A stretch of 64,000 bases of DNA from Symbiodinium natans (taxonomy: Eukaryota > Sar > Dinophyceae > Suessiales > Symbiodiniaceae). Numbering within the stretch: the stretch's first letter is position 1; every line of letters begins with the position of its first letter. Position numbers and translations under genes: made by a program. The notes below the pieces were generated by a model that did not search any database, was not told the origin of the DNA, and was given only the letters and a program-made list of their open reading frames with translations. The stretch covers positions 200,001-264,000 of the forward strand of contig CAJNDS010002317.1 in the NCBI GenBank assembly GCA_905221605.1, read 5' to 3'. Of the stretch, positions 1 to 11,324 are shown one piece after another.

Positions 1-304
1 AGGAGAATTTCAACACGGTGTTTGTGGTGCTATGCAAGTTCTGAAGGGCAACACAGTAAAAGCGGAACAACAAAGAGGAAGTTGAGCAGCTCGTGCAAGC
101 GAAGCAATGGGTACAGTCCCGTTCAATCATCCAAAACATTATGCCTGATTCCAGCGTTATTCTTGGCCTTAATTCGTGTAGCTTTTCGGGCATCGTCCCT
201 CGCATTCCTCGGGTCTAGCTTGAGTTTTGGCGGGTTGTAGCACGGTTTTCTGGTACGGAAAGCTTCGTGAGACTGGCAGAAGCAGTTTTGCAAGCTTGAC
301 GTGG

Positions 305-486
305 TCGGTTGTTTGTGAAAGCCACCTTCTGCCTGGTGGAAAGAGATGGCGTGGACATCATCAGTTTGGACTGGCTGCACGAACCCTTCGAAGACAAGAC
401 GTTGGGGAGGCAGCATTGGGAGGTTGGAATGCTTGGAGATCGGATTGCGCATGCCAGCGGCACGCATGGAGCGTGCTGCCGGATGT
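305..486 (+). CDS. candidate exon, unknown protein
   Basis: An open stretch on the plus strand reads with coding-like composition, including the segment LVERDGVDIISLDWLHEPFE and then HWEVGMLGDRIAHA. No ATG start is seen, so it would be an internal exon. It runs to within 25 bp of the telomere-like tract that starts near 507. I recognise no family. The antisense reading is Pro/Arg-rich and less protein-like. The call rests only on composition and the lack of stops, so it could be chance. Confidence 0.28.
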
Positions 487-506
487 CTAGTTCGCCACCT
501 GAAACC

Positions 507-666
507 CTAAGGGTTTAGGGTTTAGGGTTCAGGGTTTAGGGTTTAGGGGTTAGGGTTTAGGGTTTAGGGTTTAGGGGTTAGGGGTTAGGGTTTAATTAGG
601 GTTTAGGGTTTAGGGTTTAGGGTTTAGGGTTTAGGTTGTAGGGTTTAGGGTTTAGGGTTTAGGGTT
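507..666 (+). repeat. interstitial telomere-like tract (TTTAGGG)n
   Basis: About 22 heptamers of TTTAGGG with a few variants (TTCAGGG, TTTAGGGG, TTGTAGGG). TTTAGGG is the telomere unit of plants and many alveolates, but here it lies inside the contig with coding-like DNA on both sides. Read on the minus strand it is CCCTAAA and would begin the intron of the candidate exon at 672-816. Confidence 0.97.
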
Positions 667-671
667 AACAC

Positions 672-816
672 CAGCCATCATGCCCCAGTCTGGGAAGTCG
701 AGCCTGACTTCTTGAAATTGCAGTCAGCAGCTCTTGGGGGTCGCGAGATGACATTGTTGAAGTAGAAGGAGCCGCGTTGCCTGTTGCGGCCAGAATGTTT
801 TTTTTCTCTGGCGTGA
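672..816 (-). CDS. candidate exon bordering telomere-like tract
   Basis: On the minus strand a coding-like segment includes the runs NILAATGNAAPSTSTMSSRD and then PQELLTAISRSQARLPRLG. A possible acceptor (CCAAG) precedes 816. A possible donor (GTGTTA) follows 672, after which the minus strand becomes CCCTAAA repeats. If unspliced, the frame stops at 665 in a TAA formed where the repeat begins. No family recognised. The exon borders are inferred. Confidence 0.4.
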
Positions 817-1370
817 CTTGGCTTTTACTGCAATCTGCAGCAGTCTGATGCAAATTCACAAGAAAATCTGTACAAATCCTTTAGATACCAAGGTGGCACT
901 TGGTTGTTGGGTTTAGGTTCAGTTGTATGGTTGTTTGGTTTTCTTTTGGCAGGTTTCGGACTCCATTTAGATTCAAGTCTAGCCATTTTTTCATTTTTCA
1001 GACATGTTTGACAGTGCTCGTTTCTGCATGAGGCTGAAAAAAAATGCCGATTGCGCGTTCGGCTTCAACTTGAAGAGCTTTGGTGTGTGTGTGTGTCTGG
1101 ACAGATTCTCCCCCTTGTACTGGTGGGCAGCAGCAGCAACATTGTTGCAGCTGGGTTTCTTTGTTCAGTCGCACATGAGTGGTGCGAGCATCCGGGAAGT
1201 TTTTTGATGTGGAGTTCGTTTACAAACAAGACAAACTGCGACGAAGCCGATCTTTGGCTAGTCGGGGCCTGGGCTGTTCTTCAGCATTGAAGCTTGAACC
1301 AAATGTGTCATGTTAGAAATCCAGTGAGGTTCTGGAGGTTCTGGGTTGCACGTGTTTTTTTTGTTGGTTT
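817..1370. other. no gene recognised
   Basis: About 550 bp with short open stretches only, T-rich in places, with a short GTGTGTGT stretch near 1085. I see no convincing exon, RNA gene or repeat family here. Confidence 0.5.
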
Positions 1371-1634
1371 TTGACTAATTTTGCACACGTCGCAGCGCTG
1401 CATCGCAAGCATGGTTCCTTGGAGATCAGAGTCAAGTCTGTTTTTGCATGTGGTGGCAGCCTTTACCAATGCATGGATGCCGCCATTTTCCAGCTTTGCA
1501 TACCAATAAATGAAGCATACTTGGTGGGGCAACCTTTTTGCTCCGGCATGATTCCTGTGACTGGGATCGCACAAGAAATCCAGCTCGAGTGGAAAATGCA
1601 ATCCGCCATGCTGACCCACTATATAGGTCAGTCA
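1371..1634 (+). CDS. candidate exon, unknown protein
   Basis: An 88-codon open frame reads like protein: HVAALHRKHGSLEIRVKSVF, then a Cys-containing segment ending in EIQLEWKMQSAMLTHYIG. It has no ATG near its 5' end, and a possible acceptor (CGTCGCAG) lies near 1393, so an internal exon fits best. A second open stretch at 1714-1876 (MSRIASEQGSPISGDF...) and an overlapping one ending in SKDPAVAAAAGG follow on the same strand. Which frame is used cannot be decided by eye. No known domain recognised. Confidence 0.35.
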
Positions 1635-1950
1635 TGAGTTTCACCGAAGATCTCTATTTTGTGGAGGTTGTCCGGAGGCAGGTTTCAAGGTCAGATGCTT
1701 GTTTGGCTGAGTCATGTCTAGGATTGCATCCGAGCAAGGCAGCCCGATTTCTGGTGATTTCTTGGCTGGTGGGGCCACTTGGATGGTTCTCTGGATCCGT
1801 CGTCCATTCATTCAAGCTGTCCGAGACGCCGATCAATCTCACCAATTCAAAAGACCCGGCAGTAGCAGCCGCCGCTGGGGGCTGAGGGAATTCAGAACTG
1901 TGGCCCAGGGAGTCTAAGTTTCACATTGCGTCAATGTCCTGACGTCTTAG

Positions 1951-2412
1951 GTGGAGAAGTTGCTGGAGAAGAACTTAAAACATGATGCGGGTGAAGCAAA
2001 CTCAGTGCCCTTGCCGAAGGAGGCCCTCCAAGAAGTTTCTGAGAGAGTGAGTTGTCGACCCCAAAAGCTAAACAAAAATGAGTTTTTGCTCAGTTGCAGA
2101 CTCTTCCTTACATGACGCCTCTGCCAGGAAGGCAATGCCACGGATGGCAATGCCACGGGCAATGCCACGGATGGCTTCGGTGATCTGGCCCGCAACCTGG
2201 AGTTCATGATGATCAAGGTGCCCTTTTTTTAAAGAGAGCCATGTGTAGACAATACCTTGAGCCCTGTTCCGCAGATAGCGCAATTGGAGACGGTGGTGCA
2301 GCTGCAGCAAACCGAGCTAGTCGCAGCGCATCGCGAGATTGGGGCGCTGAAAAAGCACGTTGGTTGCTTGGCGGCTCCTTCGGCATGTGCTGCTGTTTGC
2401 CTCCGCCTGTGA
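1951..2412 (+). CDS. three candidate exons, coiled-coil protein
   Basis: Three exons are suggested by splice signals and compatible phase. Exon 1951-2046 follows GTCTTAG and ends at a strong GTGAGT donor; it encodes VEKLLEKNLKHDAGEANSVP plus 12 more residues. Exon 2128-2217 follows CTGCCAG, contains an NAT/DG micro-repeat and ends FMMIK at GTGCCC. The third starts at 2275 after TTCCGCAG and encodes a heptad-like coiled coil, IAQLETVVQLQQTELVAAHR. All junctions between these exons are phase 0. The third exon reads on to TGA at 2412 unless it splices out near 2356. It may be the 5' part of the large gene downstream; that link is inference. Confidence 0.5.
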
Positions 2413-2459
2413 AGCTTGATGTGGATCCCTCTAAGGACTAGACGTCCGGCACGTCGCCA

Positions 2460-2854
2460 TGGCGCTGAAGAAAACTCGGGATCCCCATGCAGCAGGGGAC
2501 GTTCTCAAAAAGGTACTGGACAAGCATCACCGCCAGCGCGAGACGCGCAACTACGATCCTGATGCCCACAAGGAAAGCTCAAGTCCTAGACTCCTAGACC
2601 TCAAACCCATGTAAGCCTACGAGCTGTCATGGCTCAGGACCTGACGACCGAGGATGACTCGCAGGCTCCACCAGCACGGGCAGAGCGCCTTCTCCAACGT
2701 GAGGCAAGGGTTAGGAGATGCTCGTGATGTGCTCCTGTTTATGTGGGCGGAACCATGACACCTGCTGTGGGTTGCAGGCGGCTCATGCGTAAGAGTGAAC
2801 CTCAGTGTTCGGTCGGACTGAAAGATTGTGACGAGAAATTCGCCTGGGCACCAG
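2460..2854 (+). CDS. candidate exons leading into the LamG-repeat gene
   Basis: Three coding-like pieces lie on the plus strand. 2460-2578 starts MALKKTRDPHAAGDVLKKVL and is basic and charged. 2648-2723 includes MAQDLTTEDDSQAPPARAER. 2778-2854 encodes RLMRKSEPQCSVGLKDCDEK and ends at a good GTAAGA donor. That donor is phase 1 and matches the acceptor at 2939 (CTAAACAG) of the long exon that follows, giving an 85-bp intron. A 54-bp intron (2724-2777) would join the second and third pieces. The ELMAQDL-type motif recurs in an exon near 49.6 kb. Junctions are predictions. Confidence 0.42.
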
Positions 2855-2939
2855 GTAAGATTCTCCAGAATGCAAGGCTTGTAACCCTGAACCTTAGACC
2901 CTCAACCCCTACAAGGAGACCCCTCGGTGCCCTAAACAG

Positions 2940-5900
2940 CCCGCGTCAGCCTGAAGGTCCGGAACTCCAAGCAGGAAAGCTCGCGAAGTGCTTCGCGCAA
3001 GTGGGGGTCTGTGGGGGGTTGGGTGGAAGATAGGGTGGATGACGTGAGCAGTGTATCCAGCAGTGCGATCAACACAGCAGTCGAGACCCTTGATGGCGAT
3101 GGTCTGACTGGTGATGCTTTCAACTCGGCATTCGATCAGGTCAAGGAATTGGGCGATACTCAGGCGATTCAGTTCATTCAGAATACGGTGATCGACACCG
3201 TGGAGAAGGCACTCCACATTCTGACGAACTTCGGCTTTTCGTTTGGTTCCTATTGCTTGACCCACACCCCCAATGCATACTTCCACGGCCAACAGTTGCG
3301 CATCAACTTTGGCAGATTGTACTGCAGTGTAACACTTGTCGGCAAGACCATAACGCTCTTCAACACCCAATGGCCAGAAAGACACGTGATGCTGCCCAAC
3401 CAGCTGGCCTACCTGGGTGAGAATATCCTCACAGTTGCGAGTCAAGACCTTAATGTTGTTCAGAAGGTGTTTAACATGGGCCATGCTTTGGTGCACAGCG
3501 ACCACTGCAACAGAGATGACGTATTCCACTGCATGGCCAGACGTGTAGCAAACTACGTCATGCAGTTCGAGCCGCCATTGAACTGGCTTCCAAACCAGGT
3601 CAAACGCGTTGCCGACCATACTGAGGATGCGGTCAACAGGTTGTTCCAGATGATCCACGTTCTCTTGAACACCGCCAACTGCGACCGAAACAACGTCTTC
3701 CATTGCATGGCCAAACTCGTGGCAAACTACGTCCAGGAGTTCGCGCCCCCCATGAACTGGCTGCCCCATCAGCTGCACACCGTCGTCAATGCCGGCCAGG
3801 AGGGTGTCGACAGGCTCTTCGCTATGATCCGTGACCTTCTGAACACGGCCCATTGCGACAGAAACAACGTCTTCCACTGCATGGCCAAAAGAGTGGCGGG
3901 CTACGTAATGCAGTTCGAGCCGCCACTGAACTTCCTGCCCCAGCAGCTGCACGCCGTCGTCAATGCCGGCCAGGAGGGTGTCGACAGGCTCTTCGCTATG
4001 ATCCGTGACCTTCTGAACACGGCCCATTGCGACAGAAACAACGTCTTCCACTGCATGGCCAAAAGAGTAGCGGGCTACGTAATGCAGTTCGAGCCGCCAC
4101 TGAACTTCCTGCCCCAGCAGCTGCACGCCGTCGTCAATGCCGGCCAGGAGGGTGTCGACAGGCTCTTCGCTATGATCCGTGACCTTCTGAACACAGCCCA
4201 TTGCGACAGAGGCAACATCTTCCACTGCATGGCCAAAAGAGTGGCGGGCTTCGTAATGCAGTTCGAGCCGCCACTGAACTTCCTGCCCCAGCAGCTGCAC
4301 GCCGTCGTCAACGCGGGCCAGGAGGGGGTGGACAGGATCTTCGCTATGATTCACGATCTTCTGAACACTCCCCACTGCGACAGAGGCAACATTTTCCACT
4401 GCATGGCCAAGAGAGTGGCGGGCTACGTCATGCAGTTCGAACCGCCACTAAGCCACATGCCCAGTCCAGTCGGTCTTCTTGCAGGCTCACCGGTCAACTC
4501 TATCCAAAGCTTAGTGACCATGGGGAATGACCTGCAGAACTGCCAGAATTTCGAGTCCGGCCATGAAGTCACGACATGCCTAGGCTTCAAGATCATGGAG
4601 AAGGTGCCTCCTTTGAGCTACCTGAGCAAGCTGGGTGAGACGATCGGCGTGTACCTCGAGACCTTTGCGAAGGTCGGCACGTCCCTAGCAATGAAGGCTT
4701 TGCAAGGCGGTGTCTCCCTCATCCAGAAGGCCAGCGTCTCCGAGTTCCCTTCCGTCGGAAAGATGCCGGTGCGCCACGAGCAGGGCAACCTCTTCGTGGA
4801 GATGCACTCGCAAAAGATGCATCCAACGCTGCTGCAGCTGATCTCGGCTTCGGGGCAGCACCAGGAGGAGGCGATTACGCCCAAGTTTCAGAATGGTGAA
4901 GACGCCAAGGTCACGAATCTGATCACCCAGTTCGACGGCAGGGAGGCGAACTCGGGCTCCTGCCTGGCCTTCGCACCCCGGAACAAGAACGGGGCACAGG
5001 CTGGCAACCACCAGGAGGCGACGAAAGGGGACTGGACCTCGGCAAGGAAGGAGGACTTCGTCCCCCTGGAGCCCTGGGCCGTGCCTTGCGACAACACCTG
5101 GATGAAGGAGAGCGGGGGTGTTGTCTGCATGTCTGCGAATCAGAATCAACACAAGCCGTCGCACCTGCTTTCACACAAGACTTAAGAGGTGTGCAGCTTT
5201 TTAGGTTGGTGGAGTGAGTGAGAGCGATTGAGCGGAACTTCGCTTGTGCATGTGCGTGATTGCAAGTGCCCCAGGAGAACTGGAACAAGTGGCAGGGCTA
5301 CTCCTTCTATGCCGGGGAGGTGGGAATCGAGAAGTGCCTGAACGTGGCATTTAAGATGTCGTTGCAGCCTGTAGTGGCCGCCATCGTGGGCGTCACTTTC
5401 GAGATTCTGCCGAAAGATTGGTTGAGTGTTGACACCACCGTGTGTTGGCCGACCCAGATGCCCGGTGGCCTTGATTTGTCCGTGCTGCGTTCGGAGATCA
5501 AAACCAACGGCCACCTCCTCTTTAGCCGGACCTTGCGGCTTGCGAAGCGCTTCGGCAAAGACACGGACTTTGTGAAGAAGAACCTCGGGACTGGCTACCA
5601 GACCTTCCGAAGCCCTCTTGGCATCGCCAAAGGGGAGAGCAAGACTGCCTTCGCGCCCATGTCGCTTCTGGACAGCAACAAGAGCCAGCAGAGTGAGCAG
5701 GGTGAGCAGAGGGAGCAGAGGGCGGGTTCCTGGTACTGGAACACCGAGCCTGAGGAGGTCTACCTGGCTGCCATCGACTACGGTGACTCCATGGAGGCCA
5801 ACCGGACCTGGGAGATGCGAGGGAAGGACGCCATGCTCCGCTTGAGCAAGATGCAGGAGGCCAAGAAGCGTGGCCAGGAGGAAGTCGTGGAGCTCTTCAA

Positions 5901-8007
5901 CTTCAAGGTCGTGACGGGGATGAACAACTACCAAATCCAGGGCCTCCTCGACGGCAACGTCCTTGAGTTGGGTGTCCAGATGGGTTGGGGACCTTTCCAG
6001 AGCCCTGCAAAGAGGATTCCGGTGGCTGACTTCGGACTGCAGTTTGCGGCCGTCCTGGCCGCCATCCCATGGATCTCCGTCGAGACCAAGAAGACGGCCA
6101 TCGAAGCCATGACGGACTTCTGGCCAGGGCAGGACGAGCTTGAGGAGCGCCAGCCAGCTGATCCGTCTTCCATGGTGGCCTGGTTTAAGAGCGAGGACGC
6201 CGGCTCCGAGTGGAAAAGTTCGGTGGGCAGCTGGCAGGCTCGTGTGACGACGGGCAGCGTCACCAGAAAGGTCGAGGCCGGCCACGGTGCTACGTTTCCC
6301 GTTGTGCACCTCACCGGCGACACCAACGCAGGAATTGACTTCGGCCAGATCATGAAGCCGGACTTCACCATTTGCTCGGTCACTCGCTATCTCCCAGGAT
6401 CAAACAAGCGAATTCTCCAGGGCCCGCCCAACATGCTTCACGGCCACTGGGGCGGAGCCGTGGGGGTTGCGCACTACAACACATGGGTGAACCAGCACGG
6501 GTGGGGCAAGCCCCACACCGACTGGCTTGTGCTGTGTGGCAACACCGCAGGGTCTGTTTTCCGGGGTCAGGAGATGAAGAACATCGGACACGGAGCGGCG
6601 GTGAAGTCAGATGGAGACGTCCACTTGAGAATCAACGAAGCAACGTCAGAGAAATCGGACTTTGCTGTTATGGAGGTCATCGTTTGGAACCGGGCGCTTT
6701 CGGACGGCGAGATGTTGACCAGCATGGAGTACCTGAACTCGAAGCTCGGTCCCCTTCAACCGCAACCGGCTGGACTCTCTTCCATGGTGGCCTGGTTCAA
6801 GAGCGAGGACGCCGACTCGGCTTGGAAAAGCTCGGTGGGCAGCTGGCAAGGCCGCGTGACGAAGGGTAGCGCCACCAAAAAGGTCGAGGGCGGCCACGGC
6901 GCCACAGTTCCTGTTACGTACCTGACGGGTGACACCAGTGTCGGGTATGACTTTGGCCCCATCATGAAGCGGGACTTCACCATTTGCTCGGTCTCCCGCT
7001 ATGTCGGAACAGGAAAGAAGGGGCGAATTCTCCAAAACAACAATCCGAATTTCCTTCATGGCCACTATGCTGGCTTGGTTGGGCTTGGATACTACAACAC
7101 GTGGGTGACAAAGCACGACGGGTCCGGCCCCTTGACCGACTGGCTGGTGATGTGCGGCAACAGTGCCGGATTGATCTTCCGAAACCGGGAGAGGAAGAAT
7201 GTGGGAACAGCCCCAGCAGCGAAGATAGATGGAGACTTCCACGTGTTCATCAACGAGGGCTTTGTCGAGCACGATTCATCGGAGTTTGGTGTCATGGAGG
7301 TCATCACATGGAACCGGGAACTCTCGGAAGATGAGATGTGGGCCAACATGGAGTACCTGAACTCAAAGCTCGGGCCCCCTCCACCCCAGCCGGCTGACAA
7401 GGCTTCCATGGTGGCCTGGTTCCAGAGCGGGGACGCCAGCGTAGCGTGGAAAAGTTCCGTGGGCAGCTGGCAAGGCCGCGTGACGAAGGGCGTCGTCACA
7501 AGGCAGGTCGAGGCCGGCTTCGGTGCGGCATTTCCGGTTGCGTACCTCACGGGTGACGCGCTTGCCGGATACGACTTTGGCCCGATCATGAAGCGGGACT
7601 ACACCATCTGCTCCGTCACCCGCTATGTCGGAGATGGAGCAAGGGGCCGAATTCTCCAGACCAATCGTCCGAACTGGTACCATGGCCACTATGCTGGAGG
7701 CAAGGGGGTTGCTTACTATGGCGCGTGGGTGAGTATGGATTATCAGCGGACGGGCTTGACCGACTGGCTCGTGATGTGCGGCAACAGCGCAGGGGTCCTC
7801 TTGAGGGGCAAGGAAAGGGTGAACATCGGACAGCACGCAGCGGCGAAGTCCGACGCAGATTTCCACGTGTACATCAACGAGGGCTTTGTCGAGGAGGCAT
7901 CGCGATTCGGCGTCATGGAGATCATCGTCTGGGGGCGGGAACTCTCGGAAGACGAGATGTGGAGAAGCATGGAGTACCTGAATGCGAAGCTTTCTGGTCC
8001 TCAGTGA
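2940..8007 (+). CDS. large repeat protein: 58-aa Cys repeats plus three LamG-like modules
   Basis: This is the best-supported gene in the window. Two long GC-rich frames, 2940-5117 and 5267-8007, join across an apparent 149-bp intron (5118 GTGTTG to 5266 TTGCAAG, phase 1). The second frame has a stop just upstream and no ATG, so splicing is needed. The first part has an N-terminal region of about 160 residues, then 58-residue repeats with the core FHCMAKRVAGYVMQFEPPL. A middle domain of about 300 residues follows (GYSFYAGEVGIEKCLNVAFK). The C-terminal 600 residues are three LamG/concanavalin-like modules starting SMVAWFKSEDA and holding the motifs DWLVMCGNSAG and FGVMEVI. Such beta-sandwich modules usually bind glycans or act outside the cell; the role here is inference. 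The true start is upstream, since no ATG opens this frame. Confidence 0.8.
3455..4620 (+). repeat. in-frame 174-bp tandem repeat inside the large gene
   Basis: Six copies of a 174-bp unit (58 codons) carry the core HCDRxNxFHCMAKRVAGYVMQ at spacing 174 bp (FHCMA codons near 3523, 3697, 3871, 4045, 4219, 4393), followed by one diverged copy ending near 4620. The central copies are nearly identical at DNA level and the outer ones are diverged. Each unit has two conserved Cys and a VNAGQEGVDRLFAMIRDLLN helix-like segment. The pattern fits recent unequal exchange in the middle of the array. Confidence 0.92.
6160..8004 (+). repeat. three LamG/concanavalin-like modules in tandem
   Basis: Three coding repeats of about 200 residues (6160-6760, 6772-7375, 7393-8004) each start SMVAWF(K/Q)S, contain SVGSWQ(A/G)RVT, TICSV(T/S)RY, a DWLV(L/M)CGN(T/S)AG core and end ME(Y)LN(S/A)KL. 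They are separated by short Pro/Gln linkers. Divergence between copies is greater than within the upstream 58-residue repeats, so these modules are older duplicates under protein-level constraint. Confidence 0.85.
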
Positions 8008-9566
8008 GGCGCAGCGCCGAGGCCTAGGCTCCGTTTCTTCCAGCCTCCGGAGGCTTAGAACGGGCCTCGAGTGCTCGTTTTCGTGTCTGAGTCTCCGTAC
8101 CTCTGGAGTTTGGGCGCGCCAAAACCCAGAAGAGTCCTTTGGCACTTGCCAAGCTGTATCCTTGCAAGCGATTGCCGAGACTGATTGCTGACACCTGCAT
8201 GGACCTTGTGCAGACTTCTGGCCCCAAAGCCTGAACCCTAAGCCCTGCATCCTGCGGCCGAGCCGCCGAGGCCGCCGAACCGAATGCTTTTGTCGCACTT
8301 GCGATTGCAAGATATTGCAAGCATGTTTGCAAGCATGTTCTCGCGGCGAAATGACTGCTGATCCTTGCGTCCTATTGCTCCAAGGGCTCCCCATCGATCA
8401 GAGTCCGAAACCTGGCCTCGACGATCCGTGGAGCTGCTGACGCTGCAGGCTTCGGGTTGTTTGGGTTTAGCTTGGGTGTGGATTAGGACAAGGTAGTTTT
8501 GTACTGGATCGGAATCCACTCCCTTAAGCAGCATCCGTCAACTATGCACTCAACACTCAAGAGGGGTAACCTGGAGTTGAGTCAGGTCCCATTGGACTGA
8601 GAGACCCCCGAATTTCGGGAACGGCTCCCAAATTCATTGCAGCCTAGGCCACAAGAGCCTCTCAGCGCCCTAATGTGGAATGGATTAGTGTGGCCTCCCT
8701 CCCCCCCGTCAGGCCGGTTGTTTCCATCGTTTTTCCTTTGGGCTTCTTTGTGTACATCTCCGACGCATTCTTTTCCCCACATGACCCACCCTGCCTTTAA
8801 AGAGAACGGCGAAGGGGCGGATGGGCAGAGCTGTCAAATGGGTAAGGTGGAAGCAGAGGAACCAAGCCGCGCCAAAGGGAGCGCGAGCCCAGGTTGCAGG
8901 CCTCCGTCCAGAGGTGGACAAGGCTTTTCTGCTGCAGGCTGCTTGCCCACGCGTCGGGAGGACGGAGGCGTCAGGACGGCAATCGAAGCCCATAATGACC
9001 TGAAGGCAGTTCATCAAAGCGTGTTGGAATACTGAACAGGAGCGCAGGACTAAAAACAGGCTGGTGTGGGTGGCGAGGGCGGTGGGTAAAAAGGGAAGTG
9101 ATGCCGGGGAGAGTGCTGAGGGTGGTGAAGGAGGCACAGAAACGGAAAGACAGCCAACAAAGACATCTATCTCGATCAGGGTCACAATGCAATAAGTACA
9201 GTTCCTCAGTTACTTGTGACCGGCTGGTGAGTGCTCCTGAACAGCCTTCAAGTCTGTGCACAGACAGACATCAAGCAAGCACACCCCAGGACAGATGAAA
9301 GATGCAACTGGGGGTTCAGACACTCTAATCACCAAACTCTCAGCCCTCCTCCCCCAGGTTACACCCCAAAAAACTCGAATGACCTGCAACACCTTTCTTC
9401 AGAAATCCCAATAGACTGTCTGATTTTACGGGGCTTTCCACAAAAGGAGGAACCTTGAATAGGAACACTACTTTCTAAGCGACTGTACAGGTGTTCTTAA
9501 AGAGCAAGGATGGTATATTTTGGGCTGCCCTCACCCTCAGACCCAAACCCGAAGTTGCAAGGTTTC
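8008..9566. other. intergenic stretch, no gene recognised
   Basis: The 1.5 kb after the large gene holds only short frames on both strands without splice-site support or protein-like sequence. One CCCTAA-like stretch (TGAACCCTAAGCCC) lies near 8232. The DNA from about 9450 onward grades into CCCTAAA repeats. It may contain the 3' untranslated region of the large gene, but I see no landmark. Confidence 0.5.
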
Positions 9567-9685
9567 CCTAAACCCTGAACCCTAAACCCTAAACCCTAAA
9601 CCCTCAACCCTAAACCCTAAACATCCCTAAACCCTAAACCCTAAACCCTAAACCCTAAAACCTAAACCCTAAACCCTAAACCCTT
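9567..9685 (-). repeat. interstitial telomere-like tract (CCCTAAA on plus)
   Basis: About 17 CCCTAAA heptamers with single variants (CCCTCAA, CATCCCTAAA, an extra A). The tract is followed by about 100 bp of non-repeat DNA and then a second tract of the same orientation at 9790. Confidence 0.97.
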
Positions 9686-9789
9686 TTGACTGGGAGGCCA
9701 TGTTTTCTTTGCCTTCTGTGCTCATCGGTTGGATGTCGTGGGTGCCCAGCCCGCCCTTGGAGGCCGTGCCATGAGTCTTGTAGGAGTGA

Positions 9790-9955
9790 ACCCCAAACCC
9801 TAAACCCTAACCCTAAACCCTAAACCCTAAACCCTAAACCCTAAACCCTAAACCCGAAACCCTAAACCCTAAACCCTAAACCCTGTAAGGCATAGGGCCT
9901 AGGGTGTAGTGGGGGTTTGGGGTGTAGGGTGTAGGGTTAGGGTTTGCGCTGACAA
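9790..9955. repeat. telomere-like tract followed by an inverted, degenerate one
   Basis: 9790-9884 reads CCCTAAA on the plus strand. After a short spacer (GTAAGGCATAGGGCC) 9900-9952 reads as degenerate TTTAGGG (GGTTTGGGG, GGTGTAGGG, GGTTAGGGTTT). The two halves are complementary in part and could fold back on each other. The junction falls inside the tract with no unique DNA inserted beyond about 20 bp. Confidence 0.9.
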
Positions 9956-9956
9956 G

Positions 9957-10082
9957 GACGCCGTCGATGAGACGAAGGTGGATCTGCAGATTTTGTCGCT
10001 GCCCCTCGGCTTGTTCACGTGCGTGGGCTTGTCGTCTACGTTCTGCATTTGGCCAGCGAACCCGTCTGCAGGTCTTCTGGGC
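9957..10082 (-). CDS. candidate exon, charged helical segment
   Basis: On the minus strand a segment rich in Ala, Gln, Arg and Glu reads NAERRRQAHAREQAEGQRQN and then LQIHLRLIDGVLVSANP. A possible acceptor (TTCTGAG) precedes 10082. The frame runs directly into CCCTAACCC repeats at 9950, with a possible donor (GTCAGC) at the edge. It is another coding-like piece abutting a telomere-like tract. No family recognised. Confidence 0.38.
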
Positions 10083-11320
10083 CTCAGAAGTGGAAGAACC
10101 TTTCGACGGTGGCCCGGTCGGGATCCCTGTATCCATGGAAGCTCTTCGCACAGCTGGCCAGTGTGGCGGAAATTGGTTTCTAGCGAGACGGGGAAGGAAT
10201 TCAACGGTGAGAGGACTTGCGCTGGGAGTTTCCTATGCTCTCGATCCGTTGAATTCCGGACCCAGGTTGACTCAGTGTGAGCTTTTTCTGCCATGCTGGC
10301 TGGCTGTGCACAGTCAAGATGTTGCATGGCCACATGTCCATCGTGTCATATAGCACGTGTGCCATTTAGCTCCAACACTCTGGAACACGAGTTAGGCTTT
10401 GCGAGCATACCCGAGCTGAGATAACTTCGAGGTTTCTATACTGTTTGCTGAGCGATGTTCAGCCCGTATACGCGAGTGTATCTCAGGAGTGTCATTCAGG
10501 CTATCCCGTAGCGTTGCCTGTCTTCCAGGTATATCTTTTGGCCTAAACTGTTTCAAGTGGGGCCGGAGGAGGGGGTGCGTCACTCATGGTGGGCGTATTT
10601 GTTTTTGTGGCTGTGTGGTGCACGGGCCTCGGGGGAGGAGGCGCATCAGACATTGCAGTGGAATACATTGATGTTGGTGCGGCGTGTAGTGTGGGGAGCG
10701 TTAGTTGAGGGGCGCGTCCAAAATCAAACATTGCGGTAGAAACCTTGTTTTTGTGCTAAGTGTAGTGTGGGGCGGGGGGGCGGGGGTCCTTGGGGGTAGG
10801 GGTGCTGAAATGAATCGTTTTTGCTGCGTGTAACACAGGGAGCATAAGGGGGGTGCGTCAACCTTCCTGGTGGAATGTACTGATTGAAATTGTTTCCAGG
10901 CGGCTTGTTCGACGCCGTGGAAGGGTTGTCGACTTTGGGACCCCTGCATCCATCGTGCGAAGCATCGAAAACATCAGTACTGACAGTGTTTTCGGCACGT
11001 GTCAACTGCGAAATTGTGTTTTCGCCTAGGTTGCGTGCGCATGCTCGGAAACATCGTTTTTTTAGAGTGTTTTCAGCGTTTCCACACTCAAAAACGACGC
11101 GCGTTACGACACTGTCGGCGTTTTATCATCTCCACGATTAGAAGGGGGTGCTTGAAAGCCGTTTTTTTCACAGTGGGTGGGGGGTGGGGTGGGGTTTTGC
11201 AAGAGATGCTGCATTGCTGCATCCCCCCTACAATTTAAACCCTAAACCCAGCAATGCGAGAAGAAGGGAATCTTTCAGCTTTCGGAGTCTCGCGTGCCCC
11301 ATATTTGTTGTTTGGCTGTT
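10083..11320. other. no gene recognised; short inverted homology to 12.0 kb
   Basis: About 1.2 kb without a convincing exon. A segment near 10880-10920 (containing TTCGACGCCGTGGAAGG) recurs in inverted orientation near 12027-12065, flanking the heptamer array and its direct repeats. G-rich stretches occur near 10770 and 11175. Confidence 0.5.
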
Positions 11321-11324
11321 TTTT

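Noticed and set aside
2909-4399. A 496-codon open frame on the minus strand opposite the 58-residue repeats
   Set aside because: It is the antisense shadow of the GC-rich coding repeat; its own sequence repeats at the same period and shows no independent domain, start or splice signals.
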